Below are positions 1-7,908 of a stretch of 51,055 bases of DNA, piece by piece. This DNA is from Gammaproteobacteria bacterium (GTDB lineage: Bacteria; Pseudomonadota; Gammaproteobacteria; Pseudomonadales; Azotimanducaceae), in assembly GCA_009846005.1 (NCBI GenBank), contig VXYL01000029.1, forward strand, positions 1 through 51,055, read 5' to 3'. How positions within the stretch are numbered: the stretch's first letter is position 1; every line of letters starts with the position of its first letter. The position numbers and the translations under genes are program-made. Below the pieces are notes generated by a model that saw only the letters and a list, made by a program, of their open reading frames with translations, did no database searches and was not told the DNA's origin.

Positions 1-279
1 GCGCGGTGGGGCGCCTACGCGGTCTCGAAGTTTGCCCTCGAAGGGCTCATGGAGGTACTCGCCGACGAGACGGCGGGCGCGGGCCGCATTCGGGTCAATT
101 CGTTGAATCCAGGGGCGACGAGGACCGCGATGCGTGCCGCTGCCTATCCGGAGGAGGATCCCGCGACGTTGCCGCCGCCGGAGGACCACATGGGACTCTA
201 TCTCTACCTCATGGGGCCCGATTCGAAGGGCATCACCGGCCAACGTTTCGACGCGGCTGCATGGGCGAGACCTCACTGA
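1..279 (+). CDS. yciK: C-terminal part of a YciK-like short-chain dehydrogenase (runs off left edge)
   Basis: Only the last 92 residues are present, read in frame from base 1. They contain the SDR active-site motif YxxxK (Tyr-Ala-Val-Ser-Lys, right at the left edge), followed by RVNSLNPGATRTAMRA, the usual post-catalytic strand and PG loop. The tail LYLYLMGPDSKGITGQ closely resembles the C-terminus of enterobacterial YciK, an oxidoreductase of unknown physiological substrate. The Rossmann nucleotide-binding half lies outside the window. The gene is followed by about 150 bases without a gene and then by the Uma2-family gene on the same strand. The family call is strong. The YciK subfamily is inferred from the tail and from the nearby yciO/trpS neighbourhood. 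Confidence 0.8.
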   Translation, partial: ARWGAYAVSKFALEGLMEVLADETAGAGRIRVNSLNPGATRTAMRAAAYPEEDPATLPPPEDHMGLYLYLMGPDSKGITGQRFDAAAWARPH

Positions 280-427
280 TCGACCGTCGCCGGTAGCCCC
301 TTGGATACACACCAGGTGTAGGTCGAAACTCACGCCAGTTTCAGCCATTGCCCACAGATTCCCTGAAGCGCGATCCGCGAACATGGCGGTGTGCTACCGT
401 TCATTCACGAACCTACGGAGACCGCCC

Positions 428-1201
428 ATGGCCGAAGGTGGCTTGGCGTTGCCGATGCAGCCCGGTTCGACCTGCGATCCGCGTTGGCGTGCCCAGTTGG
501 AGGCACTCCTGGCGCTGGACGAGCGCAGTCTGCCGAGTTCGGACGACGAACCGATGGCTGACAGCGACACGCAGCTTTGGCCGTTGACCTACTCGATTCA
601 TGCCATCGCGGCGCGGTTCGCAGATCGGGAGGATGTCTACGTCAGCGGTGACCTGTTCGTTCACTACGTGGCTCGCAGGGAAGCCGGTATGCCGGTGCAC
701 GGCCAGATCGCGCCGGACGTGCTGGTGGTGTTCGGGGTAGAGGATCGGGTGCGGGATTCGTACGTGGTCTGGCGGGAGGGAAAGCCGCCGGACTTCGTGA
801 TGGAAATCTCATCGAACCGGTCGTGGCGGCGCGACCGAATCGAGAAGCGCACCATCTACGAGGCCATGGGGGTCAAGGAGTACTTCATCTACGACCCCCG
901 CGAGAAGTTCCGGCCGCCACGCCTCATCGGACTGCGACTTCAGCAAAGTCGGTACCGTGAGATTCCCTTCGAGCCCATGCCGAACGGCAAACGGGGCCTT
1001 CGGAGTACGACGCTGGGCTTGTACGCCCGCGTGGACGGCGGTGGCCGGCTGCGTTGGTTCGACCCGACAGGCGGCGGCTACTTGCGCACCTACGAGCAGC
1101 TGGATCGGGAACGGCGGGACGCCGAGCAGCGTCAGCGGGCGGCCGAAGCCGAATTGGCCCGGTTGCGTGAGGAACTCCGGCAGGGCGGGCGAAACGACTG
1201 A
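428..1201 (+). CDS. Uma2 family (DUF820) restriction-endonuclease-like protein
   Basis: This is a 257-residue protein. The middle carries the Uma2/DUF820 PD-(D/E)xK-like core: PDVLVVFGV, then PPDFVMEISSNRSWRRDRIEKRTIYEAMGV, then EYFIYDP. In the family these give the Asp and the Glu-x-Ser/Lys of a putative nuclease site. The last ~35 residues, rich in Glu, Arg and Gln, form a predicted coiled coil, common in this family. The ATG at 428 was chosen because GGAG lies just upstream and the longer open frame to 134 overlaps the dehydrogenase gene. Uma2 proteins are very abundant in cyanobacteria and some environmental bacteria and their role is unproven. The stop is directly followed by a palindromic repeat element. 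Confidence 0.8.
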   Translation: MAEGGLALPMQPGSTCDPRWRAQLEALLALDERSLPSSDDEPMADSDTQLWPLTYSIHAIAARFADREDVYVSGDLFVHYVARREAGMPVHGQIAPDVLVVFGVEDRVRDSYVVWREGKPPDFVMEISSNRSWRRDRIEKRTIYEAMGVKEYFIYDPREKFRPPRLIGLRLQQSRYREIPFEPMPNGKRGLRSTTLGLYARVDGGGRLRWFDPTGGGYLRTYEQLDRERRDAEQRQRAAEAELARLREELRQGGRND

Positions 1202-1206
1202 GCCGC

Positions 1207-1282
1207 CGTAGGGGCGACCCTTGTGGTCGCCCGCTCGCGGGTGTGTTCACGGCGACGGGACGGGACAGGCCCGTCCCCTACG
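1207..1282. repeat. REPIN-like pair of inverted GTAGGGG palindromes
   Basis: Two palindromic units face each other. The left begins CGTAGGGG and folds as GGGCGACC / CTTGT / GGTCGCCC (1212-1232). The right folds as GGGACGGG / acagg / CCCGTCCC (1257-1277) and ends CCCCTACG. The whole composite is therefore an imperfect inverted repeat of the kind called a REPIN. It fills the gap between convergent genes, and the TAG stop of the rluB-like gene (1278-1280) lies inside its outer CCCCTACG edge. Related copies occur at 4999, 19068, 28191, 37284-37413 and 41820. Confidence 0.75.
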
Positions 1283-2075
1283 CCAAGCTTGGATACGGAA
1301 TCAGCATCGACCGCGACGGTTGTTTGCGCCGGCTGGGCTGGTCCGGCGCCAGGCCGATGATGGCACGTAGCTTCGCGACGTCGGCGGCCCCCATCTCTTC
1401 CCAAGCTCCCCTCGGCAGCCAGGCAGGCAGGATCACCGGCCCGTAGCGCACGCGCTTTAGGCGGTTCACGGTAACGCCCTGGCTGGCGAACAGGTCGCGC
1501 ACTTCGCGGTTGCGGCCCTCCATGAGCACCACGTGGTACCAGTGATTGGTACCCGAGCCATCGTAGTAGCGAATGTCGCTGAAAGCCTCGGTGCGACCGC
1601 CCACGTCCACGCCGCTCCTGAGGCGTGCGAGTGCGTCGTCATCCAGCAGACCGGCGACCCGTACCGCGTATTCCCGATCGATGCCCGTGCTTGGATGGCT
1701 GAGCCGATGCGCCAAGGCGCCGTCGTTGGTGAACAGAAGAAGCCCCGTCGTTTGCAGATCCAACCGCCCGACGGAAATCCAGCGACCGGTCCTTAAGCCC
1801 GGCAGGTCCTCGAACACCGTCGATCGGCCCTCGGGGTCTCGGCGCGATACGATGACGCCGGCGCGCTTGTTGAGGGCGATGACGCGGCAGCTTGCACCGG
1901 ACGCCTTGGCCACCCTGTGCCCGTCGACGACGATGTCGTCGGTGTCGGCTACGCGCGTTCCGACCCCCGCGACTTGCCCGTTTACCGTCACCCGACCGGC
2001 GGCTATCCATCGCTCCATCTGCCGGCGAGAGCCGAAGCCCTTGTCGGCGAGTGTCTTTTGCAGTTTCTCCGTCAT
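1278..2075 (-). CDS. rluB: 23S rRNA pseudouridine synthase, RluB type
   Basis: The protein has 265 residues. An N-terminal S4 RNA-binding domain (about 3-55) is followed by the RsuA/RluB/E/F catalytic domain. The catalytic Asp is D106 in SVGRLDLQTTGLLLFTNDG, the family signature motif II, and EGRNREVRDLF is the conserved C-terminal motif. RluB makes pseudouridine 2605 in 23S rRNA. The RluB rather than RsuA/RluE assignment rests mainly on position, since rluB directly follows scpA-scpB in many Gammaproteobacteria. The C-terminal tail is short and basic, and the stop codon falls inside a REPIN-like element, so the last few residues may be encoded by repeat DNA. Confidence 0.88.
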   Translation of the reverse strand: MTEKLQKTLADKGFGSRRQMERWIAAGRVTVNGQVAGVGTRVADTDDIVVDGHRVAKASGASCRVIALNKRAGVIVSRRDPEGRSTVFEDLPGLRTGRWISVGRLDLQTTGLLLFTNDGALAHRLSHPSTGIDREYAVRVAGLLDDDALARLRSGVDVGGRTEAFSDIRYYDGSGTNHWYHVVLMEGRNREVRDLFASQGVTVNRLKRVRYGPVILPAWLPRGAWEEMGAADVAKLRAIIGLAPDQPSRRKQPSRSMLIPYPSLA

Positions 2076-2083
2076 GGATGGAG

Positions 2084-2129
2084 CTCTCGGCTAGGGAGCG
2101 CGAGCGGTTTGCCCCTGGCAGGAAAGAGC
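2084..2129. repeat. Second-type short repeat (GAGCGCGAG-TTGCCCCT motif)
   Basis: The intergenic bases between scpB and rluB carry GGGAGCGCGAG, then GTTTGCCCCT and a short A/G-rich stretch. The reverse strand of 14809-14850, inside the YcaO gene, shows the same order of motifs: GGGAGCGCGAG, GGGCTTGCCCCTCG, then an A-run. Two copies are few, but the match is long enough to suggest a second small repeat family distinct from the GTAGGGG one. Confidence 0.4.
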
Positions 2130-2145
2130 CGGCGGCTAGACGCCT

Positions 2146-2826
2146 TCAGCGATCCGGGCGATCGGCCGGGCGTGGCAGTTGGATGATCTCGGCCACCGGC
2201 CGGGGACGTGGCGCTTCGGCCTTTTCCTGGTCGGGACTCTCCTCGTCCCCGGTCTCCTGCGTTAGCGTAGCGTGGTCGAGCGCAGGCTTCATCAAGGACT
2301 CGATCTCGCCCATCGGGGGCAGATCGTCGAGGCTTTTCAGGTTGAAGTAGTCGAGAAACGTGCGCGTCGTTCCGTAGAGCGCGGGCCGTCCGGGGGTTTC
2401 GCGTTCGCCGACGACACGCACCCAGCCACGCTCCAAAAGCGTGCGCATGATGGACTGGCTTACGGACACGCCGCGGATTTGCTCGATATCGCCCCGGGTC
2501 ACGGGTTGGCGATAGACGATCAGTGCCAACGTCTCGAACAACGCGCGCGAGTAGCGCGGCGGGCGTTCCTCGAACAGGCGGCTGACCCAGGGGCTGAATT
2601 GCTGCCGCACTTGGAACCGAAAGCCGCTTGCGACGCGGACAAGCTCGAACCCCCGGTTCGCCGTGGCATCGCCAATCGCGTCGAGAGCCACCCGAATTGC
2701 CCCTCGCGGATTCTCATCCGGAAGTTCGCCGGGGGCAAACAGCTTGATCAGCCGGTCCAAGCTGACCGGTTCGTCCGCTGCGAGCAGGGTCGCTTCGACG
2801 ATGCGCTCGATCTGATCAGCCTCCAT
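2146..2826 (-). CDS. scpB: Segregation and condensation protein B
   Basis: This 226-residue protein is the kleisin-partner subunit of the SMC-ScpAB chromosome condensation complex. Two winged-helix domains are recognisable: the first starts IERIVEATLLAADEPVSLDRL, the second contains FETLALIVYRQPVTRGDIEQIRGV and GRPALYGTTRTFLDYFNL, the ScpB hallmark. The C-terminal ~45 residues are acidic and then Pro/Arg rich, and look disordered. Its ATG overlaps the TAA of scpA by one base (TAATG), so the two are translationally coupled, as expected for partners made in fixed ratio. Confidence 0.95.
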   Translation of the reverse strand: MEADQIERIVEATLLAADEPVSLDRLIKLFAPGELPDENPRGAIRVALDAIGDATANRGFELVRVASGFRFQVRQQFSPWVSRLFEERPPRYSRALFETLALIVYRQPVTRGDIEQIRGVSVSQSIMRTLLERGWVRVVGERETPGRPALYGTTRTFLDYFNLKSLDDLPPMGEIESLMKPALDHATLTQETGDEESPDQEKAEAPRPRPVAEIIQLPRPADRPDR

Positions 2827-3764
2827 TACACGTCCTCCCCGGATTCTGCGCCCGTCTCCGCCAGGTGCGCTGTGGGATCTGCTTGCGGGGCGCGAACGTA
2901 GATGGGCGCGAAAGGCGCGCTCTGAACCAGGTCGATCAACGCATCGCGGAGCAGTTCCATGAGCGCGAGGAAGGTCACGACGATGCCGCTGCGTCCCTCT
3001 TTGAGATCGAACAGGGCGTCGAACGGCACCAGGTCGGGTTGACCGTTGACGCGGGCCAGCACGTCGGTCATGCGCTCACGAACCGACAGTCCCTCGCGTG
3101 CAACGGTGTGGCGCTTGTGCAACTCGGCGCGCTTGAGTACGTCCGCCAGGGCGACCAGCACCTCCTTGAGGTCGACGGCGGGATGCGCGTGACGCTTCAC
3201 CGGGTCCGGCTTCACGGCGTGGGCGGTATGCAGGTCGCGCTCGAGTCTCGGCAGTTCGTCTAGCCGCCCCGCAGCCTCCTTGAGGCGCTCGTAGTCTCTC
3301 AAACGCCGAATGAGCGTCTCGCGGGGATCCTCCTCGTCCTCGTCCTCGTCTCCCGGTTGACTAAGGAGCATGCGCGATTTGATCTCTGCGAGCGTCGCCG
3401 CCATCACCAGGTACTCGCCCGCGAGTTCGAGTTTCAGCACCTTCATCAAGTCGATGTGGCGCATGTACTGTTCGGTGATCTCGGACACCCGGATGTCCAG
3501 GATGTCGATGTTCTGGCGACGGATCAGGTACAGCAGCAGATCCATGGGCCCTTCGAACGCTTCGAGGAACACCTCGAGTGCATCCGGCGGAACGTACAGG
3601 TCCGTCGGAAGGTCGCGATACACCTTGCCGCCGACGAGGGCGACGATCTTGTCGTCGCGCCGTTTGGCGTCGTGGAGCCGGTACGTGCCTAGCGGGTCTG
3701 TCGTGGGCTGCGGGTCGCCCGCGGTGTCGGGTCGTCGATCTTCGCCGTCGCCCGGGGCCGTCAT
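2826..3764 (-). CDS. scpA: Segregation and condensation protein A (kleisin)
   Basis: This 312-residue kleisin bridges the SMC heads and binds ScpB. The N-terminal signature FEGPMDLLLYLIRRQNIDILDIRVSEIT is clear from about residue 70, and the C-terminal winged-helix part contains RSGIVVTFLALMELLRDALIDLVQ. It has a ~60-residue N-terminal extension before the kleisin core (common in gammaproteobacterial ScpA) and an acidic stretch EDEDEEDP in the linker. The ATG overlaps the TGA of trpS by four bases (ATGA), and the gene is coupled downstream to scpB. Confidence 0.95.
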   Translation of the reverse strand: MTAPGDGEDRRPDTAGDPQPTTDPLGTYRLHDAKRRDDKIVALVGGKVYRDLPTDLYVPPDALEVFLEAFEGPMDLLLYLIRRQNIDILDIRVSEITEQYMRHIDLMKVLKLELAGEYLVMAATLAEIKSRMLLSQPGDEDEDEEDPRETLIRRLRDYERLKEAAGRLDELPRLERDLHTAHAVKPDPVKRHAHPAVDLKEVLVALADVLKRAELHKRHTVAREGLSVRERMTDVLARVNGQPDLVPFDALFDLKEGRSGIVVTFLALMELLRDALIDLVQSAPFAPIYVRAPQADPTAHLAETGAESGEDV

Positions 3765-4975
3765 CGGTGCGCGATGCCCACGGCGGCCTTGACGTCTTCC
3801 AGGGTCTCACGCGCCTCCTCACGGGCGGCTTCGGACCCCTCGATGAGGACGGTTCGGACCAGGTCGGGGTTGTTCTCGAACTGCTCGGCACGTTCGATGA
3901 ACGGTGTCTGCTCGCGGTTGATGGCGTCGATCAACGGCCCCTTGCAGTCGATGCAGCCGATGGTCGCGCGCCGACATCCGTCAGCGGCCCAGGCCTTGGT
4001 GTCGTCGTCCGAGTAGATTTCGTGCAGTTCGAACACCGGGCACTTGTCCGGATCGCCCGGATCTTCGCGACGTACGCGCGCCGGGTCGGTGACCATCGTG
4101 CGCACTTTCTGCTCGACCACCTCGGGGCTCTCGCGCAGCCGGATTGCGTTGTTGTAGGACTTCGACATCTTGCGCCCGTCGATGCCGGGTACCTGCGGCG
4201 CCTCGGTCAGGAGCGCTTGCGGCTCGGGCAGGATTATGCGCCCGCTGCCCTCAAGGTAGCCGAACAGGCGCTCGCGGTTGCCGATGGAGAGGTTCTGCTG
4301 CTCGGCCAGCAAGGCCTGGGCGCGGGACAGGGCCTCGGTGTCGCCGCGTTCGAGATAGTCCTTGCGGGCCTGTCGGTACAGGCGGGCCGGTTTCTTGCCC
4401 ATCTGGGCGATCGCCCGCTCGGCGTGCATCTCGAACTGCGGCTCCCGTCCGAAGATGTGGTTGAAGCGGCGCGCGATCTCGCGCGACAGTTCCAGGTGCG
4501 AGACCTGGTCTCCGCCCACCGGCACGTGGCCGGCGCGGTACATCAGGATGTCCGCAGCCTGCAGCACTGGATAGCCCAGGAAGCCGTAGGTGCCGAGATC
4601 CCGGTCGCCGAGATTCGCCAACTGGTCCTTGTAGGTCGGCACGCGTTCGAGCCAAGGCACCGGCGTGATCATCGACAGCAGGAGATGCAGTTCCGCGTGT
4701 TCCGGAACCTTGCTCTGCACGAAGATTGTCGCCGCCCCGGGGCTCAACCCCACGGCAAGCCAGTCGACCACGGTGTCGAACGTGAACTGCTCGATGTGCT
4801 CGGTGTCCTGGTAGCCAGTGGTCAGGGCGTGGTAGTCCGCCACGAAGAAGTAGCAGTCGTATTGATGCTGAAGCTGTACCCAGTTCTTCAGGGCACCATG
4901 GTAGTGGCCGATGTGCATGCGACCCGTGGGCCGCATCCCCGACAATACGCGCTGATCGGAGTCGCTGCTGCTCAA
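3761..4975 (-). CDS. trpS: Tryptophanyl-tRNA synthetase
   Basis: This class I aminoacyl-tRNA synthetase charges tRNA(Trp). The HIGH motif is at residues 21-24 (MHIGHYHGAL) and KMSKS at 269-273. At 404 residues it is longer than the ~335-residue E. coli enzyme. Much of the difference is an insertion at about 185-245, before KMSKS, as in the longer TrpS of Pseudomonas-like bacteria. A Cys-containing segment (CRRATIGCIDCKG) lies near the C-terminus. The gene heads the trpS-scpA-scpB-rluB series, with overlapping junctions to scpA and scpB. Upstream are two tandem palindromic repeats. Confidence 0.95.
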   Translation of the reverse strand: MSSSDSDQRVLSGMRPTGRMHIGHYHGALKNWVQLQHQYDCYFFVADYHALTTGYQDTEHIEQFTFDTVVDWLAVGLSPGAATIFVQSKVPEHAELHLLLSMITPVPWLERVPTYKDQLANLGDRDLGTYGFLGYPVLQAADILMYRAGHVPVGGDQVSHLELSREIARRFNHIFGREPQFEMHAERAIAQMGKKPARLYRQARKDYLERGDTEALSRAQALLAEQQNLSIGNRERLFGYLEGSGRIILPEPQALLTEAPQVPGIDGRKMSKSYNNAIRLRESPEVVEQKVRTMVTDPARVRREDPGDPDKCPVFELHEIYSDDDTKAWAADGCRRATIGCIDCKGPLIDAINREQTPFIERAEQFENNPDLVRTVLIEGSEAAREEARETLEDVKAAVGIAHR

Positions 4976-4998
4976 GGTTGGTCAGGCTGCCTCTTAAC

Positions 4999-5057
4999 CG
5001 TAGGGGACGGGCTCGCCCCGTCCCGAATCGCCGTAGGGGACGGGCTTGTCCCGTCCC
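4999..5057. repeat. Two tandem direct GTAGGGG palindromes
   Basis: Units at 4999-5024 and 5032-5057 share the start CGTAGGGGACGGG and the 3' arm CCGTCCC. The second unit folds perfectly as GGGACGGG / CTTGT / CCCGTCCC; the first has a slightly altered loop. They lie in the ~225-base gap between yciO and trpS, which otherwise shows no gene. Unlike the copies at 1207 and 19068 they are direct, not inverted. Confidence 0.75.
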
Positions 5058-5200
5058 GACTCGGGCCGAGCCCCAGGCTGGCGGGGACAAGGCCCCGACG
5101 ATGCTGTTGCGACGGTCTCTGGGGTTTGCCGCTGTCGTGGAATCATGCCGACGTCAACCGTCGCCCGGCGGACTGGTCCATATGCAGCAGTATAGCGTGG

Positions 5201-5815
5201 TCAGATATCCAGCGTACCGACGCCTTCCCGCACCACCTGGACGTCGCCGGATGTGAGATCAACGACGGTGGTGGGCTGCACGCCACCGATGCCGCCGTCG
5301 ACGATGACGTCCACGGCGTGTTCGAGCGTGCCGCGTTCCATCTCCATGTCCGTCAGCGGCAAGCTGGCCCCGGGCAGGAGCGCCGTGGTCGACATGACCG
5401 GCTCGCCGAGCGCGGTCAGAATGGCCTGCGCGATGACATTGTCCGGCACGCGCAAGCCGATGGTCCGGCGCTGCCGGTGTACGAGCCGGCGGGGAACCTC
5501 GCGGGTGGCCGTGAGTACGAATGTCATGGGCCCCGGCAGGTGGCGCCTGATGATCCGGTAGCTGGTGTTGTCCACGCGGGCGTAGGTCGCCAGTTCGGAC
5601 AGGTCGCGGCACACCAGGGTGAGGTAGTGGTCCTTGGGCAACTGCCGCAGGGACCGAATCCGGTCCGCGGCATCCTTGTCCCCGAGTCGGCACCCGAGGG
5701 CGTAGGTGGAGTCGGTCGGATAGACGATTACGCCGCCGCTGGCCACGATCTCGGCAGCGCGATTGACCAGCCGCGGTTGCGGATGCGTGGGATGGACGAC
5801 GAGATACTGGCTCAA
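5201..5815 (-). CDS. yciO: YciO-type Sua5/YrdC/YwlC family protein (L-threonylcarbamoyladenylate synthase-like)
   Basis: The protein contains the YrdC-type fold with the family motif VIVYPTDSTYALGC and the later motif LPGPMTFVLTAT, which form the ATP/threonine-carbamate pocket in TsaC/Sua5. YciO itself is a paralogue with weak or uncertain TC-AMP synthase activity. Known YciO proteins begin MSQFF-x-IHPENPQPRL. Here the matching segment LSQYLVVHPTHPQPRL begins with a TTG codon at 5815, so that start is preferred (204 residues). An ATG at 5887 would add 24 residues without family similarity. It lies upstream of trpS on the same strand and diverges from the ABC-F gene. Confidence 0.85.
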   Translation of the reverse strand: MSQYLVVHPTHPQPRLVNRAAEIVASGGVIVYPTDSTYALGCRLGDKDAADRIRSLRQLPKDHYLTLVCRDLSELATYARVDNTSYRIIRRHLPGPMTFVLTATREVPRRLVHRQRRTIGLRVPDNVIAQAILTALGEPVMSTTALLPGASLPLTDMEMERGTLEHAVDVIVDGGIGGVQPTTVVDLTSGDVQVVREGVGTLDI

Positions 5816-5950
5816 AGGTCGACGATCGTGCGTTATGATGGCGGCGCATGATACGACAGTGGGGTCGGCCTTTGGCCCCGCCATCAATGTGCTTGGGCAG
5901 TATCAGGTTCAACCGCCGCCTACCCGAAAAACTATCTTCCCCGTAGCACC

Positions 5951-7798
5951 GTGCTTCAGTTCATCGACGTAATGCTGCGCCGTGGCGAGAGGATGCTGTT
6001 CGACGGCCTCAGTCTCACGATCCACGCTGGCCACAAGGCGGGGGTTGTGGGGCGCAACGGGATCGGCAAGTCGACGCTGTTCGAGTTGGTTCGGCACCGG
6101 CTGCTCCCCGAGGAGGGCGAGGTCCTCTGGCCGAACGCCTGGCGGCTCTCGTGCCTCGAACAGTCGATTGAGCCGTCGCCCCGTTCCGCCCTTGACTTCG
6201 TACTGGATGGCGATAACCGGTTGCGATCCATTGAGGCATCCATCGCGAAGGCCGAAAGGGCGGGTGACGACGACGCCCTCGGCCACCTCTACTCCGACTT
6301 CGAGGATGTCGGAGGCTACGATGCCCATGCCCGTGCCGGTGAAATCCTCTCCGGGCTCGGCTTTGGCGCGGCCGACTTCGCGAAGCCCCACGGCGCGTTT
6401 TCCGGCGGCTGGCGCATCAGCCTCAACCTCGCCCGGGCGTTGATGGCTCCCTCGGACCTTTTGTTGCTCGACGAGCCGACCAACCATCTGGATCTCGACG
6501 CGACGCTATGGCTCGAGAACTGGGTGCGCAAGTACGAGGGGACGCTGCTCCTGATCGCCCACGACCGCGATTTCCTCGACCGCAGCATGGGCGAGATCGT
6601 GCACTTGGACGACGGCAAGGCCACGGCCTACGCTGGCAACTACAGCGCCTTCGAGCGGCAACGTGCCGAGGCGCTGGAACGCCGGGCCGCGGTGTACAAG
6701 AAACAGCAAAGGCGCGTCGCCGAGATCCATGCCTTCGTGGACCGGTTCCGCGCCAAGGCGAGCAAGGCGCGTCAGGCCCAGAGCCGGTTGAAGGAGCTCG
6801 AACGGATGGACCTGGTCGCCCCCGTCCACGCCGAACTCCCCTATCGGTTCGCCTTCACCCAGCCGAAGAAGATCTCCAACCCGACGCTCATGTTGGACGA
6901 TGCGGCGATCGGCTACGACGGCAAGGCCGTGCTCGACGACGTCACATTGCGGGTCTATCCGAACGACCGCATCGGCGTGCTCGGCGCCAACGGCGCGGGC
7001 AAGACCACGCTGCTGCGCTGCCTTGCCGGCGAACTAGCCCCGATGGCGGGATCGTCGACTCGCGGCCAACACGCCGCCGTCGGCTACTTTGCGCAACACC
7101 AACTGGAGTCGCTGGATCTCGACGCCTCGCCGCTCGACCATTTTGCAGATCCCGAAGGCAACGGGCTGCCGGTTTGGACGGACCAGCGGGTCCGGGACTA
7201 CCTCGGTGGCTGGGGCTTCCACGGCGACGACGTGGGCCGGCCGGCGCGGACGTTCTCCGGCGGCGAGAAAGCGCGGCTGGTGCTCGCGCTGCTGGCCTGT
7301 CGGCAGCCGGCCGTGCTGGTGCTCGACGAACCGACCAACCACCTCGATCTCGACATGCGCCAGGCGCTCGCCATCGCCTTGCAGGAATACCGTGGCGCGG
7401 TGCTCCTGGTCTCCCACGACCGGCACCTGCTTAGGCAATGCGCCGACGACTTCTGGCTGGTCGCCGACGGCACCGTTAGCCGTTTCCGCGACGACCTCGA
7501 CGCGTACACCGCGCTGCGCAGGAAACGCTCGGCCGGCGAGCGTCCAGCCAGCGGCCGCACACGGTCTCGGGACAATCGCAGTTCGTTGAACCGGGAACAG
7601 GCGCGCCTCGAACGTCGGCTTGAGCACCTGAACGGCCGCCTCGAGGATATCGACGCGAGCCTCGGCGATCCGGAGGTGCATCGCAGACGCGACGAACTGG
7701 CGCGCCTGGTGGCGGAACGTAGCCGCACCGCGGAGGACGTGGAACGGGCAGAGGCGGCTTGGCTAGCCGTTCAAGGGGAAATCGACCGATTGGAGTAA
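5951..7798 (+). CDS. ABC-F family ATPase (YheS/Uup-like)
   Basis: This soluble 615-residue protein has two ABC ATPase domains and no membrane segment. Walker A motifs are GRNGIGKST and GANGAGKTT, signatures SGGWR and SGGEKAR, and both halves carry LDEPTNHLDLD, the ABC-F hallmark. A charged linker (about residues 240-290) joins the domains, and the C-terminal ~80 residues are a predicted coiled coil. ABC-F proteins bind the ribosomal E site and modulate translation; YheS and Uup are the likely relatives, YheS being favoured by length and the C-terminal arm. The start is GTG. No link to antibiotic resistance is shown by the sequence, although self-protection for the neighbouring peptide locus is a possibility. 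Confidence 0.9.
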   Translation: MLQFIDVMLRRGERMLFDGLSLTIHAGHKAGVVGRNGIGKSTLFELVRHRLLPEEGEVLWPNAWRLSCLEQSIEPSPRSALDFVLDGDNRLRSIEASIAKAERAGDDDALGHLYSDFEDVGGYDAHARAGEILSGLGFGAADFAKPHGAFSGGWRISLNLARALMAPSDLLLLDEPTNHLDLDATLWLENWVRKYEGTLLLIAHDRDFLDRSMGEIVHLDDGKATAYAGNYSAFERQRAEALERRAAVYKKQQRRVAEIHAFVDRFRAKASKARQAQSRLKELERMDLVAPVHAELPYRFAFTQPKKISNPTLMLDDAAIGYDGKAVLDDVTLRVYPNDRIGVLGANGAGKTTLLRCLAGELAPMAGSSTRGQHAAVGYFAQHQLESLDLDASPLDHFADPEGNGLPVWTDQRVRDYLGGWGFHGDDVGRPARTFSGGEKARLVLALLACRQPAVLVLDEPTNHLDLDMRQALAIALQEYRGAVLLVSHDRHLLRQCADDFWLVADGTVSRFRDDLDAYTALRRKRSAGERPASGRTRSRDNRSSLNREQARLERRLEHLNGRLEDIDASLGDPEVHRRRDELARLVAERSRTAEDVERAEAAWLAVQGEIDRLE

Positions 7799-7908
7799 CT
7801 GGGCAAATCGAAAGCGTCGCCATGGAACGACAGGGCATCGGCGGTGTTGCCGTTGGAGATGCGCTCCGCAAGCGTGTTCAAGACGCGAAGTCGTTCAGGC
7901 TTGTCCAT
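7771..7908 (-). CDS. Possible small protein coupled to the halogenase gene
   Basis: A 45-codon frame starts with an ATG that overlaps the TGA of the halogenase gene (TGATG) and ends inside the 3' end of the convergent ABC-F gene, overlapping it by 28 bases. The product begins MDKPERLRVLNTLAERISNG and contains DALSFHGDAFDLPSY; it is soluble and mixed in charge. I recognise no family. The stop-start overlap is the main argument that it is translated. It could equally be a chance frame in GC-rich DNA or the eroded end of a longer gene. Confidence 0.4.
   Translation of the reverse strand: MDKPERLRVLNTLAERISNGNTADALSFHGDAFDLPSYSNRSISP

Noticed and set aside
134-427. N-terminal extension of the Uma2-family gene
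   Set aside because: The extra codons overlap the dehydrogenase gene in another frame and lack similarity to the family; the ATG at 428 has a ribosome site.
1207-1282. Rho-independent terminator for the convergent genes
   Set aside because: Hairpins are present but no T-run follows, and the same structure recurs at many unrelated sites, so a repeat family explains it better.
3578-5851. 757-codon plus-strand open frame
   Set aside because: It is antisense to scpA, trpS and yciO, which have clear motifs. High GC makes such shadow frames long.
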